NCBI GenBank assembly: GCA_028571685.1
Contig: CM053140.1
Span: 54,442,201 to 54,506,200, forward strand
DNA from: Heterohyrax brucei
Lineage: Eukaryota > Chordata > Mammalia > Hyracoidea > Procaviidae
Direction: 5' to 3'
DNA length: 64,000 nt
Program-made: the position numbers and the translations under genes
The notes under the pieces: model-generated
What the model was told of the DNA's origin: nothing
Databases searched by the model: none
Seen by the model: only the letters and a program-made list of their open reading frames with translations
Part shown: in pieces, positions 11,259-21,856 of the stretch
Numbering within the stretch: position 1 is the first letter of the stretch
How the letters are laid out: each line of letters opens with the position of its first letter

Positions 11259-12051
11259 GATTTTAGTTTAGTAGACATAACACTAAACATAACATGCTCT
11301 GGAAAACAGAATTTTGGGTTCCAATTCCCACTCATTTAAATTATCTGTGTGGCTTCAGTATAGTAATCTAACTTCCTGTTAAAGCCTCAGATTTAACCTC
11401 TTGTGATACTGTTAACAGTGTTTAACATACTTATAGCAGACATAAAAATAGTTGCCGTGATAATTCTTTTTAATATAGTTGAGAAAGACAGATTGGATAA
11501 TTCACGGAGTACCCTTAGCTCTCCTGTCGTAGGTATATCATAGAGACCTTTTTTTTAATCTTTATAAATAATCCTTCAGCCTTGGTATTTAGTAATTTTT
11601 ACCGTTGGAAAAAATCTTCTCTTCATAGGTAATTTAAGTCTCACAGTACTGTGAGGGTTATACTCTACATAAAGCCTTCTGCCATTTGGATGGCTAGTTC
11701 ATTCCTCGTCTCTAGACCAAATACCGAGATTTTGTTGGCTCTTTATTTCTTGATCATTCATCTTTTTTGTTATTTTTGTGAACTCATGCGTAGTGGGTCC
11801 TATTATATTTAGTGTGTGTGTTTTAGGCTGTAGGATTCAAAACATAGAGGTATACTTTGTCACATGTAGCACATTGTTTGTATAAAGTTTGTTAGTAGCA
11901 GCATTGCCTTCCCAACCTCTTCTAACTTGTTTTTCTTGGGAGAGTCTCAGGATCCAGTAATTATTGTAGAATGTTTTGAAACTTTTCCCTAAACGTTTAA
12001 AAGTTCTTGCTTCTATTTCAGATAATAACTATTAGAAGCGCCTAAACCAAA
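11259..12051. other. Intronic sequence, nothing recognised
   Basis: AT-rich; no repeat, RNA gene or exon-like signal supported. Confidence 0.45.
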
Positions 12052-12528
12052 TGTGCTGTTGTTGAGTCAATTCCCACTTACAGCACCATATAAAAGAGAG
12101 TAGAACTGCCCCAGAAAGTTTACAGGGAGCATCTAGATTTGAACTGTAAGCCTTTAGGTTGACACTTAACCACTATGCTAGCAGACTAACAGTGTTAAAA
12201 ACAAACGAATTGCTGTTGAGTCAATTCTGACTGATAGCAACCCTGCAGGACAGAATAGAACTGCCTGTATAGTTTCCAGGGATTGCCTGGTGGATTTGAA
12301 ACACCATCCTTTGGTTAGCAGCTGAAGCTGTTAACCTCTGTGCCACCAGATTTTCCAGGATAAAACAAACAAAACTGCACCCATTGTTGTTAAGTGAATT
12401 ACTAGTGATAGCTTCCCTGTAGGACAGAGTATAACTACACCACAGGGTTTCCAAGGAGTAGCTGCTGGATCGTAACAACTGACCTTCTAGTTAGCAGCCA
12501 CTTTCTTAACCACTACATCAGGGCTCCG
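12052..12528 (-). repeat. Three consecutive antisense AfroSINEs
   Basis: Copies at about 12052-12184, 12200-12358 and 12373-12528. Each begins with gttgagtcaatt/gttaagtgaatt, passes cagagtagaactgcc-like blocks and ends with cttaaccactatgctagcag, ctgtgccaccagattttcc or cactacatcagggctcc. The block sits just upstream of exon w7. Confidence 0.85.
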
Positions 12529-12710
12529 TAAGGAATTCCTTACAGGAATAACTTCTCTGCAATTTAGAAGAGTTACAGATTGAAATTATGAGAGTGTTCA
12601 GAAGAATTTCTATTTGCTTGAATGTTCACAGGCAGTTTTGTGAAAAGGCATCTTGTTGTGTAGCTCTGTTTATTTTCTTAACTGTATTTTCCTCCTTTAT
12701 TCTCTTTTAG

Positions 12711-12791
12711 TGGCAAAACATAAAGTTACTGAGAAGAGAGAGTCCCCTTCACCAGCACCCAAGCCTAGAAAAGTAGAGTTGTCTGAATCAG
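12711..12791 (+). CDS. SRRM1: SRRM1 exon w7
   Basis: 81 nt (27 codons), phase 1 to 1. It encodes AKHKVTEKRESPSPAPKPRK then VELSES. The acceptor has a long pyrimidine tract (tttcctcctttattctcttttag) and the donor is G|gtaaga. It lies 183 nt downstream of a block of three antisense AfroSINEs. A serine-rich acidic motif (ELSES) precedes the EEDKGG of w8. Confidence 0.94.
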
Positions 12792-12878
12792 GTAAGATTT
12801 TCTTGTTGATTTTTTTTTAATGCTAGATTGGATTTAATGTACATTTGGTCCACTTCTTTTCATGGAAGGTTAATTTTA

Positions 12879-12962
12879 GGATGTAGCTCAGTGGTTAGGT
12901 GCTAGGACTCTGCAGTCAGGGAAACCTGGTTTGAATTTTCAACTCCACCACTTAACCACTGT
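12879..12962 (+). repeat. MIR fragment
   Basis: gtagctcagtggttaggtgc…gactctgcagtcagg…cctggtttgaat…ccacttaacc is the MIR core-side tRNA region, in the intron between w7 and w8. Confidence 0.65.
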
Positions 12963-13259
12963 TTGTTTTATATGAATTTCCTTTTTCTCATCAATTAAAT
13001 AAACATAGTGGCAGTACCATCCATTAGGTTTGTTACAGTTACCTAATTAATGTTTATAAAGTGTTTGGAACCCAGTACAATCAATCGTAAATAAGTAAAT
13101 TTGTTTTTATTATATTTGGTGACAGTAAATTTAAGTTGGCGTTTTAAGTCCCTCCTTTGTAAAAATGTAGCAGTTGTATTGTTTGACCCAACCAGATAAA
13201 AGTTCCGTCTTCCGTATATGTCACTAAAGAGACACTTTCTAAATACGTCCTTCTTTCAG

Positions 13260-13346
13260 AAGAAGATAAAGGTGGCAAAATGGCAGCCGCAGACTCTGTG
13301 CAGCAGAGACGCCAGTACCGGCGACAGAATCAGCAGTCTTCCTCTG
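13260..13346 (+). CDS. SRRM1: SRRM1 exon w8
   Basis: 87 nt (29 codons), phase 1 to 1. It encodes EEDKGGKMAAADSVQQRRQY then RRQNQQSSS. The acceptor is ccttctttcag and the donor is G|gtatgc. It is a low-RS, Gln/Arg-rich spacer between the RS blocks and is frame-neutral if skipped together with or apart from w7. Confidence 0.95.
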
Positions 13347-13504
13347 GTATGCACACTGACATTTCCCAGTGAGATACTCCGGGTGTGAATAGTGGGTGTA
13401 CCTCGAAGGAGCAATAACACAGTGTAGTTGTGTCTGTGCAGAAATAAGTTGGAGGAACATTGTTGCCTTTTCTTAATTAAATTTCAGTAACTATATAGAT
13501 AACA

Positions 13505-13648
13505 CTGATGGTATAGTGGTTAAGTGCTGCGGCTGCTAACCAGAAGGTCAACCATTTGAATCCAGGTGCTCCTTGGAAATTTTATGGGGCAGTTCCTCTC
13601 TGGCCTATAGGGTCTCTCTGAGTTGGAATTGATTTGACAGCATTTTTT
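13505..13648 (+). repeat. AfroSINE downstream of exon w8
   Basis: Sense copy: ctgatggtatagtggttaag…gctgctaaccagaaggtcaa…tccttggaaattttatgggg…gagttggaattgatttgaca. Inverted relative to the 12052-12528 block. Confidence 0.88.
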
Positions 13649-13819
13649 TATGATACTTCAGATTTTATTTGGTAGTTTTTGGGTTTTGGGGACAGTCATT
13701 AAGGAAACCATATGTATCAGTTGAAACATTTCTCTTTACAGACCAGGATTTGCTACCAGGACTGTATGAAGTGCCGTGTGCTTTTGGTTTTGTGTTGTTT
13801 GATTAAATGTTAAAGAAAT

Positions 13820-14795
13820 GAGTTACTTAAACCTGAACAGAACAAGGGGACACTGCATGGTTCAAAGTCAGGAATAGCATGCGCCAGGGTTGTATCCTTT
13901 CACCATACCTTTTTCATCTGTATGCTAAGCATATAATCCAGGAAGCTGGATTATATGAAGAAGAACAAGGCATCAAGATTGGAAGACGACCCATTAACAA
14001 CCTGTGTTACACAGAGAACACCACCTTACTTGTTGGAAATGAAGAAGATTTGAGACACCTACTGATGAAGATCAAGGACCACAGCCTTCAAAATGGATTA
14101 CACCACAACATCAGAAAAACAAGAATCCTTAGACTGGACCATTAATCAACATTGTCATAAATGGAGAGAGGATTGAGGTTGTCAAGGATTTCATTTCACT
14201 TGGGTCCACAATCAACACCCTTGGAAGCAGCAGTCAAGAAATTAAAAGACGCACTGCCTTGGGAAAATCTGCTACAAAAGTTCTTTTCAAAGTATTCAGA
14301 AGTAAGGATGTCAGTTTGACAACTCAAATGCGCCTGACCCAAGCCATGGTATTTTCATTTGCATCGTATGCATGTGAAAGCTGGGCCGTGAACAAAGAAG
14401 ACAGAACAGGAATTGAGGCCTTTGAATTGTGGTGTTGGAGAAGAGTGTTGAATGTACGATGGACTGCTAGAAGAAAAAACAGATGTAGTCTGGAAGAAGT
14501 ACAACCAGAGTGCTCGTTGGAAGCACAGATGGCAAGACTGCATCTTACATACTTTGGACGTGTTGTCAGGAAAGATCAGTCCCTGGAGAAGGACATCATG
14601 CCTGGTAGAGTGGGGGGTCAGTGAAAAAGAAGATGACCCTCCACGAGATGTATTCACACAGTGGCTGCAACAGTGGGCTTAAGCACAAAAATGATTGTGG
14701 ACATGGCGCAAGACTGAGCAGTGTTTCGTTCTGTTGTTCATATGGTTGCTGTGAATCAGAATGAACTCAACGGCACCTAACAACAACATGACTTT
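13820..14795 (+). mobile_element. RTE (BovB-like) LINE, 3' half, sense
   Basis: The + frames read RQGCILSPYLFHLYAKHIIQ, then NNLCYTENTTLLVGNEEDL (reverse transcriptase palm; the YADD box has decayed to YTEN), then after a stop and a frameshift ESWAVNKEDRTGIEAFELW and CWRRVLNVRWTARRKN, and finally a shifted C-terminal part. It ends gaatgaactcaacggcacct aacaacaaca, the RTE tail. Broken, non-autonomous. Confidence 0.88.
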
Positions 14796-14936
14796 AGTAG
14801 TAAAAATGCTCATAGTAACAAGTCATTGCTTGAGATGCCTTTTAAGCTTTGTTCAGTTGTCTGGAAGATCACTAGACATCTGTTTAGATTGTACTTTGAA
14901 TGTGATTTCTGCAACTTTTTTTGTTTATATTAATAA

Positions 14937-15118
14937 AAATTCACTATTGAGTCAATTCTGACTCAAAGTGATGCTGTAAGAAAGAATAGAACCACCTCCT
15001 GGGGTTTCCAAGGCCGTAAATCTTTAAGGAAGCGAACTGCCCCCACTTTGCTCACACCTGATGCATGGTAAGTTCCGACCACCTACATTTCAGTTACCAG
15101 CTGAGCACATAAAAACTT
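14937..15118 (-). repeat. AfroSINE, antisense
   Basis: ctattgagtcaattctgact…gaatagaaccacctcctggg…ggccgtaaatctttaaggaa…gaccacctacatttcagtta. Located between the two RTE fragments; 15119-15260 has nothing recognised. Confidence 0.75.
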
Positions 15119-15261
15119 TGCCGCTGTGTCTCCTATTCATATTAATTATTGTGTGTGCTTTTATAGTTGGCTTTGATACTTCCCTATGTTCAGAACTGAT
15201 GTTTGCACAAATGAGTGCCTACATTAGCATTGCTGTTTGGTGTTGTCTGACAATTCCAACT

Positions 15262-16530
15262 CTTAAGGGTGTTGGTGACTCTTAGCCACCCTGTGTACAA
15301 CAGAAGGGAACACTGCCTGGTCCTGCCCCAGCCTCACAATCATTGTACTTAAAGCTAGTGTTTCGGCCACTGTGTCATTCTGTCTCGTTGAGAGTCTTTC
15401 CTCTTTTTCACTGATCCTCAACTTTACCAAGTATGATGTCACTCTCCAGGGACTAGTCCCTCCTGATAGTCCAGAGTAAATGAGACCAGTCTCACCATCC
15501 TTACTTTTAAAGAGCATTTGGGCTGTACTTCTTTCATGATACATTTGTTTATTCTTCAGGCATTCCATGATATATTCTGCATTCTTGCCAACACTGTAAT
15601 TCAGAGATACCGTTTCTCTTTCAGTCTTCCTTATTTATTGCCAAGCTTTCATGTGCATATGATGACATTAAAAACTCCATGGCTTGACCATGATGGAGCT
15701 CACAAAGTTGAGTCTCACTGGCAACAAGAGAATAAATACGGATGCACCCTGAGACCTCCAGTAAAAGACCGTGGTTGATCGTCTGGGGGCTTTGGGGTTC
15801 CTCTGACCCTGATGCTTCCCTGTCCATAAATCATAATGAAGGTCAACTTTTCGGACAGCAGTGGATTGGACTTGGTGATGCAGAGTGACTGTATCTTGTG
15901 GGAATTTTATGGTTCTGTGCATCTATACGATATCCTGCTGACCTCTTGCTGGAGGAAGGGGAATGGGTAGAGAGGAGGGAATAGAAGACTGTTAGGAGGA
16001 TAGGGCATGGATGGGAGCTGAGAGGAGAGGTGTACTGTCACCAGGCAGGGAGTGCAATTGGGAGCTGCATATAGGTGAGCATGCGAATTTATATGGGAAT
16101 ATACATTTTCATTCAATCATAATAATAATAAAAACTTCATGGCTTGAGTCAGACCCACCTTAGTTCTCAGGGTGACATCTTTACATTTTAATACTTGAAA
16201 GAAATTTCTTGCAGTACATTTGCCCAGTGCAGTGTCATTTGTTTTCTTGACTGCTGCTTCCATGAGTATTAATTGTGGATCCAGATAAAATGAAATCCAT
16301 GACAACCTCAGTGTTTTATCAGTTTACCATGGTGTTGCTTGTAGGTCCAATTATGAGGATTTTTGTTTTATGTTGAGGTGAAATCCATACTGAAGGCTGT
16401 ACTCTTTGATCTTCTTTAGTAAATGCTTCAAGTTCTCTTAGCTTTGATCAAGCAAGGTTTGTTGTTATCTACATATTACAGATTGTTAATGAGTATTCTT
16501 CTAGTGCTGATGCTTCATCTTGTGAAACAT
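15262..16530 (-). mobile_element. RTE (BovB-like) LINE fragment, antisense, split by an L1
   Basis: The 3' tail is at 15262 (gggtgttggtgactcttagc…gaacactgcctggtcctgcc). Minus-strand frames give SPWRVTSYLVKLRISEKEE and later FFQVLKCKDVTLRTKVGLTQ. The element resumes after a 443-bp insertion (15688-16130) and decays near 16530. It faces the sense copy at 13820 tail to tail. Confidence 0.82.
15688..16130 (+). mobile_element. L1 3' end fragment nested in RTE, with 17-bp target duplication
   Basis: Flanked by aaaactccatggcttga (15671-15687) and aaaacttcatggcttga (16131-16147). The 3' end is AT-rich, (AAT)n-like. The ggagaggtgtactgtcacca…gggagctgcatataggtgag block matches the L1 3' UTR at 45594-46208. 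Confidence 0.75.
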
Positions 16531-16638
16531 TACATTAACACACTTGCTAATTTGGACACTGTCACCTTAGATTGAGAAAACTTGGACAGACTCTAAGCAT
16601 AGATGTAACATAGTATTTTCTTTACTGTGTAATAATAG

Positions 16639-16783
16639 ATTCTGGATCTTCATCCTCCTCAGAAGATGAGCGGCCCAAGAGGTCCCATGTGAAGAACGGT
16701 GAGGTAGGCAGGCGGCGGAGACATTCTCCTTCCCGGAGTGCCTCTCCATCACCACGAAAGCGTCAGAAAGAGACCTCACCTCG
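16639..16783 (+). CDS. SRRM1: SRRM1 exon w9 (acidic Ser tract, then basic RS)
   Basis: 145 nt, phase 1 to 2. It encodes DSGSSSSSEDERPKRSHVKN, GEVGRRRRHSPSRSASPSPR and KRQKETSP. The SSSSSEDE run looks like a casein-kinase-2-type acidic target (inference). The acceptor is gtaataatag with a modest pyrimidine tract (tattttctttactgtg); the donor is CG|gtaatg. Confidence 0.95.
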
Positions 16784-17154
16784 GTAATGTGTCTTTTCTT
16801 CAGTGGTTTCTACTAAGTTCTGATGCTTTGTAGTTGTAGTGATACTTTATAAATTAAGGGGTGGACTACTGATGTTTCAGAATTTAGTTAACCCCTTTTT
16901 TTCAAGGACTCTAAAAGAGGGTTAGTTATTTATGTTGTGGAGTGTTTTTAAGCTGTCATTAATAATTTGCTTTGCGGGGCAGTTACTATGATTTAATGAG
17001 AATCTGTGCCACCGTGTCCTGTATGTGTGTCTGATGGGAGAGTGTACTGAGCGGTTAAATCATAACATCACTAAACACTTTTTACTTAACTCCATCGAAG
17101 TGAATAATTTGGTGAATGGAATTTATGACATTTGTTTTTCTCCACTGCTCTCAG

Positions 17155-17196
17155 GATGCAGATGGGAAAGCGATGGCAATCGCCAATGACTAAAAG
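17155..17196 (+). CDS. SRRM1: SRRM1 microexon-sized exon w10
   Basis: 42 nt (14 codons), phase 2 to 2. It encodes MQMGKRWQSPMTK between split Arg and Ser codons. The acceptor is ctccactgctctcag and the donor is AG|gttggt, the weakest donor in the gene (no +4 A, +5 G preserved). Its small size, weak donor and frame neutrality make it a candidate for regulated skipping. I recall the human residue at Met in SPMTK as Val. Confidence 0.93.
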
Positions 17197-17255
17197 GTTG
17201 GTTAGACACGACTTTGTAAATTAGGGTTACATGTCAAAAATTTTAGTGACTGAAT

Positions 17256-17313
17256 TGTTTCTTTTTTAAGTAACTGTCACCTTCTGTTTCTTTTTTAAGT
17301 AACTATCACCTTC
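17256..17313 (+). repeat. 29-bp tandem duplication
   Basis: Two copies of tgtttcttttttaagtaact followed by gtcaccttc/atcaccttc, one mismatch, 60 nt downstream of the weak w10 donor. The rest of 17197-18162 shows nothing recognised. Confidence 0.85.
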
Positions 17314-18162
17314 TCTGGGGATAGTGGGCTGTGGCTATGGAGAAGTTCCTCAGTTTTTCTGGTTTGATTATTTTTCTTTATCAGTCAGGTTAGCGTTGGA
17401 AATGTTCAGGAGATACTTAGAGCATCGTTTGAACTTACCTTTTAAACAACCTAGTTACCACTCTTAAAGTAGTTAATATCAGCTTATATGAAGGGGAATA
17501 ATTTTAAGTATCTGCATGCTACAGCTTAGGTAGGATCTTAGGAGCTCCTTAACATTTGTTGGAGAGAGGGGAAGTATTTGTATGTGTGGTGACTTTATGG
17601 AAGGTACGAAATATTAGAGAGAGATTTTTTTAAATACTGAAAGTGAATGTACTTTTTCATCCTATGTGTTTCCAGCATTAGGGAAGTGATTTATATGAAA
17701 TTCACTGACACATTTTGATCATAAAACCATGATATTTTAGAATGACTAATACTCAGTTTGCTGATTTAAGCTTGTCTAGTTTTATAAAGAAGAAAACAGA
17801 AACCTAAAAGTAGTAAAGTGAATTTCTTGGAGTCATAAAGTGACATGGCCAAGTCTTAGGCCTTTACCATTGATACTGTACTAGTCTGTATTCACCAGTC
17901 TTTGCTTTTAGGGATCCTAGCTGCCACTAAATTTGCTCTTTTCCTTTCTGAAACTGTAACACTGTCCTCTGTCCAGACTCAGTTTCTAAAGCTGTGTTGT
18001 TACAGGTAATCTTATTATTGAGAGTGTTTTCTTAGGATTTGGAGCCAATCCATGATACTTGTGATGGAGCATAACAGGATTATTTGTGCTGTATAAGAAA
18101 CTAACATAACATAAAAAAACTGAAAATGTTTTTCCCATTTGAAATATTCATTGCCATTTAAG

Positions 18163-18315
18163 GAGTCTGGTGGTATAGTGGTTAAGAGTGAGGCTGCTTA
18201 TCCAGGGTTGGCAGTTTGTATCTACCAGTCACTCCTTGGAGACCGTGAGGCAGTTCTTGTCTGTCCTGTGGGATCACTGTGTGTCAGAATCAACTTGAAG
18301 GCAACAGGTTTGGTT
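18163..18315 (+). repeat. AfroSINE
   Basis: ggagtctggtggtatagtgg…gtgaggctgcttatccaggg…gaggcagttcttgtctgtcc…gtcagaatcaacttgaaggc. Confidence 0.85.
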
Positions 18316-19065
18316 TAGTTTATTTTACCTGCTGAAGCCATACAATTGTCACCATCCTATTTTCAAGTCCTTAATTCATTGATAAATCCATATTCCAGCC
18401 AGACCTTCTTGGATTGACCCTGCTAGTTAAAGTTATCTTTAATATGTATACTCTTCCTTCTTAGTAATACGTCAGTGTTTGGATTTAACTCATCAGAAGC
18501 TTGTCTGTCTTGATACGTTACCTTTTGGGGTGTATATTTTAAATCAGTGCAAAGTGAATTCTTAATCTGCACGTTGCATAAACATACGAATTAGAAATTC
18601 AGTAGTGAATTTCAGTCTCTCTGTTAACAAAACTTTCCTTAAAGGGGAGCCACCGTCTAATAATCTAGTTCCAGATTCACAGAAGGTATCAGTTTTGAGG
18701 CGAACAAGAAAATAAAAGCTGGTTATATTATTTGACTGCTTTGTGTAGGCAGATTTCCCCACAGCGTCATAAACTTGCTTTGTATGTATTTGAAGATTTG
18801 TTCGGCTGCTATGTTAATCCAGTTGGTGTGATTGTAGTTTTCAAGGGATGCTTTTTGTGTTGTTGAGTAGAATTAAGACTCAGATGATTCTCATCTATAC
18901 TAGAGCAACACTGCTCCCAAGGATTGTGTCAGTAGCTCTTTGGAATAGTGTTTTTAGTTAATGGAATACAGTTCTTTAACAATGGGGATAACTTCAAAAA
19001 AAATCAAGAACTTGAAGCAGCAACACTCAGGTGTAGGGTCTTAAACTGCTACTGGCAAATGTCCA

Positions 19066-19222
19066 AAAGCCCATTGCCCTCAAGTTGATTACAACTCATA
19101 GCGACCCTGTAGAACAGAGAACTATCCCCTAGAGTTTCCAAAGAGTGGCTGGCAGATTTGAACTGCCAATTTCTTGGTTAGTAGCTGCAGCACTTAACTG
19201 CTACACCACCAGGGTTTCCTTG
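19066..19222 (-). repeat. AfroSINE, antisense
   Basis: gcccattgccctcaagttga…cgaccctgtagaacagagaa…gcacttaactgctacaccac, then cagggtttcc. A short sense SINE tail (gagttggaattgattcaata) also lies at 19468-19510. Confidence 0.87.
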
Positions 19223-19733
19223 TGGTTCATAAAATTTCAGACTTTTTCTGGGTGCTAATGTAGTTCCTAAGAAGGCATCAGAATGAGCTGGAGAGCCTTT
19301 TCAAAATGTACGTGGTAAGACATTAGCCAGACCTGATGGACACAGATCTTAGTTAAGCTTCCCAGGTGACCTCTTGTTGAAAAGCAGTGCTCTCAGGTAG
19401 TAGCTTCAAACTTGTCACCCTGAGTTGTGATAAGAATGTTACGTCACCCAGAAGACATGTTTACCTAGGGTAACTGTGAGTTGGAATTGATTCAATAGCA
19501 ATGAGTTTGGTGATTTTGTGTTTAGTGCATTGAAACACTCTAAGAAGTTTGTTGTTGTTTGTTGTTGATGTTGTTGGTTTGTTTAAAGTGCTTCTTGTTA
19601 CCCCTGGTCATGACTGAAGGGTTTTGATCTATAGTTTGAAAAACATTGTTCTGAAACCTACGGTAATTCTTGCTACTTTTTGGGTTAATATTGACTGGAA
19701 CTGACTAGAGAATCAACTTTCTTTTTGGTTTAG

Positions 19734-19847
19734 TGGTAGACGGAGGAGAAGTCCTTCTCCACCACCCACCAGAAGGCGACGGTCTCCTTCACCTGCACCA
19801 CCGCCTCCTCGACGACGCAGGTCTCCTACACCACCACCACGTCGAAG
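19734..19847 (+). CDS. SRRM1: SRRM1 exon w11 (RRRRSPSPPP repeats)
   Basis: 114 nt (38 codons), phase 2 to 2. It encodes GRRRRSPSPPPTRRRRSPSP, APPPPRRRR, then SPTPPPRR. The acceptor is ctttttggtttag, followed after TGG by a second TAG: using that AG (19739) would delete Ser-Gly in frame. The donor is AG|gtattg. Confidence 0.94.
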
Positions 19848-20704
19848 GTATTGATCAGATGTACTAGTAGGGTAATTGGGGCTGAGCTGAGGCAATGGGG
19901 AGACAATTGCAGTACAACTCCAAATCTTTATGGTAAAAATATTTTTGAAGTGGTAGTGTTCAGCCATCACAAAAGACCACGTATTATCTGGTTCTGTTTT
20001 AAAAGCTCAGAATAGGCAAGTCAATGGTGATAGAAAGTTGATTAATGGTTCCAGGTGGGGGGTTGGGTAATGGGGAGTAGTAATAGTTTCATTCTGAATT
20101 GAGTTGCACATTTTAAACAGATGAATTTTATGGAATGTGAATTACTTAATGAATAAAGATGTTAAGGTAAAAAGTGACATTGCTCTGTTTTGTGATTATG
20201 AAGAAAAATGGTGACTTTGGAGAACTCTGGCAGACACTGGGTTTTCTAAATAAGCAGGGTTAACATCCCAAGAATGCGTACTAACATGTAGCACTTCCTG
20301 GACAGTAGCTTATGTAATTGTATGTGACACTAATTACTAGGAAATACCAGGGAAATCCAAATTGAGTAGTGACCAGAACTCACCAGAAGTGAATGAAGAA
20401 TAGTTACTGATTGGAGGAAACAAAATAGCTAAATGCAATAATGCAATGTGGAACCCTGGTTTTTTGCTAAAGCAGTTATTAGTATTTTATATTATTAAGT
20501 TTATAGGAGGTAAATTTCTTAGTTTTGATCATTTTTTGTGGTTCTGTAAGAGGCTAACATAAGGAGAAGCTTGGGTGACATGTATATGTGAAGTCACCAC
20601 TATTTTTGCAGCTCTTCTATTAGACTGAAAATTATTTCAAGTTACAAAATTTTTTTAGTGGAATTGCTCAAATACATTACAAGTGATGGGAACCCCTTTT
20701 ACTG

Positions 20705-20850
20705 ATAAGTGCCTTTTATGTACCACGTAAAGTATTAGGTTCTTTATATCATTTTCTGTAGTACTCAAGACAGTCTTGCTCAGTAACTGGTATTTGCCCA
20801 TTTTTTAGGTGAAGAAAGGGAGGTTCAGGGTTAATAACTGCCCAAGAGCA
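20705..20850 (-). repeat. MIR fragment, antisense (diverged)
   Basis: gccttttatgtaccacgtaa…gttctttatatcattttctg…tttgcccattttttaggtga…actgcccaagagca follows the antisense MIR pattern. The flanks 19848-20704 and 20851-21027 show nothing else. Confidence 0.5.
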
Positions 20851-21027
20851 TGGTGGAACGGCACCGTACTACATTGCCTGAAAAATGGATTATTGTAAAT
20901 CTGATTCCAGGCAGGAATGTATTTTGAGCACAAACTCTGAAAAGGTCCTGAGCCAAGTACACAGTTAGGCATGAGTGTTATATTCAGATCTAACTCCTAA
21001 GAGGCAAGTTAGGTTGCATAATATTAA

Positions 21028-21215
21028 GATGATGTTGTTAGGTGCCATCCAGTTGGTTCAAACTCATAGCGACCCCTGTGCATGACAGAACGAAACACTG
21101 CCCGGTCCTGCGCCATGTCTTCAGTCCTTTTTATGCTTAAGCCCATCATTGCAGCCACTGTGTCAATCCATCGCATGAAGGGTCTTCCTCTTTTTTGCTG
21201 ACCCACCACATTTGA
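21028..21215 (-). mobile_element. RTE 3' end, antisense
   Basis: gatgttgttaggtgccatcc…cgacccctgtgcatgacaga…aacactgcccggtcctgcgc…cactgtgtcaatccatcgca…cctcttttttgctgaccc is the inverted RTE tail; the minus frame reads RGRPFMRWIDTVAAMMGLSI. Confidence 0.88.
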
Positions 21216-21856
21216 GATAAAGAAAATTAATCACTAGTTAGATTTGCACAGGGATGCATTCTGCCTAGCAGTAGATTTACATTGAAAAGTGGTTTTTTGA
21301 AGCAGAAAATGAAATAATCTCTCTCTCTGAAGGTGGGGGTTAGAGGTGTCTTTAAAGCCATGTGCAGTGAACTCTAATTATTAATACAGAGTCCAAACGC
21401 CAGTTCAGAAAGGACACCACATAGGAGAGCTCTTTAAAGCACAGACTTCTTGAGTAAGTTAACTGTAGTAGAGGCCTGCTTGTTTAGTTACCTAGTTACT
21501 ATATGATAATAATTGATGTTTGCAGTTGTTACCTCAAAGCAATGCAAGATTTTCTTTAAAAAAATTATATTGGTTCCACATAGATTATGTTAAGTGACTT
21601 GGCAAATGTAATTATTTGTGAAAATGCAAATTCTTAGCCAGAATGTCCTGTTTTGTAGTCACTAGGATAAATAGGAATGTACTGAATGATTCCTGCTTTA
21701 AATGAGGGTAAGGGTGTATAGCATGTCCTCTTAAAAAATAAGCTCCGTATGCGTAGTGCTGGCGACAGTATTACCATAACTGCTAGTTAGTTTTCTTTGC
21801 ATTCTAGTTCCTTGTTCTTTAGAGTCTTTCAGCTAATTGATGCCTGTTTTTCATAG
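21216..21856. other. Intron w11-w12 remainder, nothing recognised
   Basis: No repeat recognised; the final pyrimidine stretch serves the w12 acceptor. The following intron 22322-22837 is likewise without recognised elements. Confidence 0.5.

Noticed and set aside
19713-19970. Minus-strand Gly-rich frame over w11
   Set aside because: Same antisense effect of the RP repeats.
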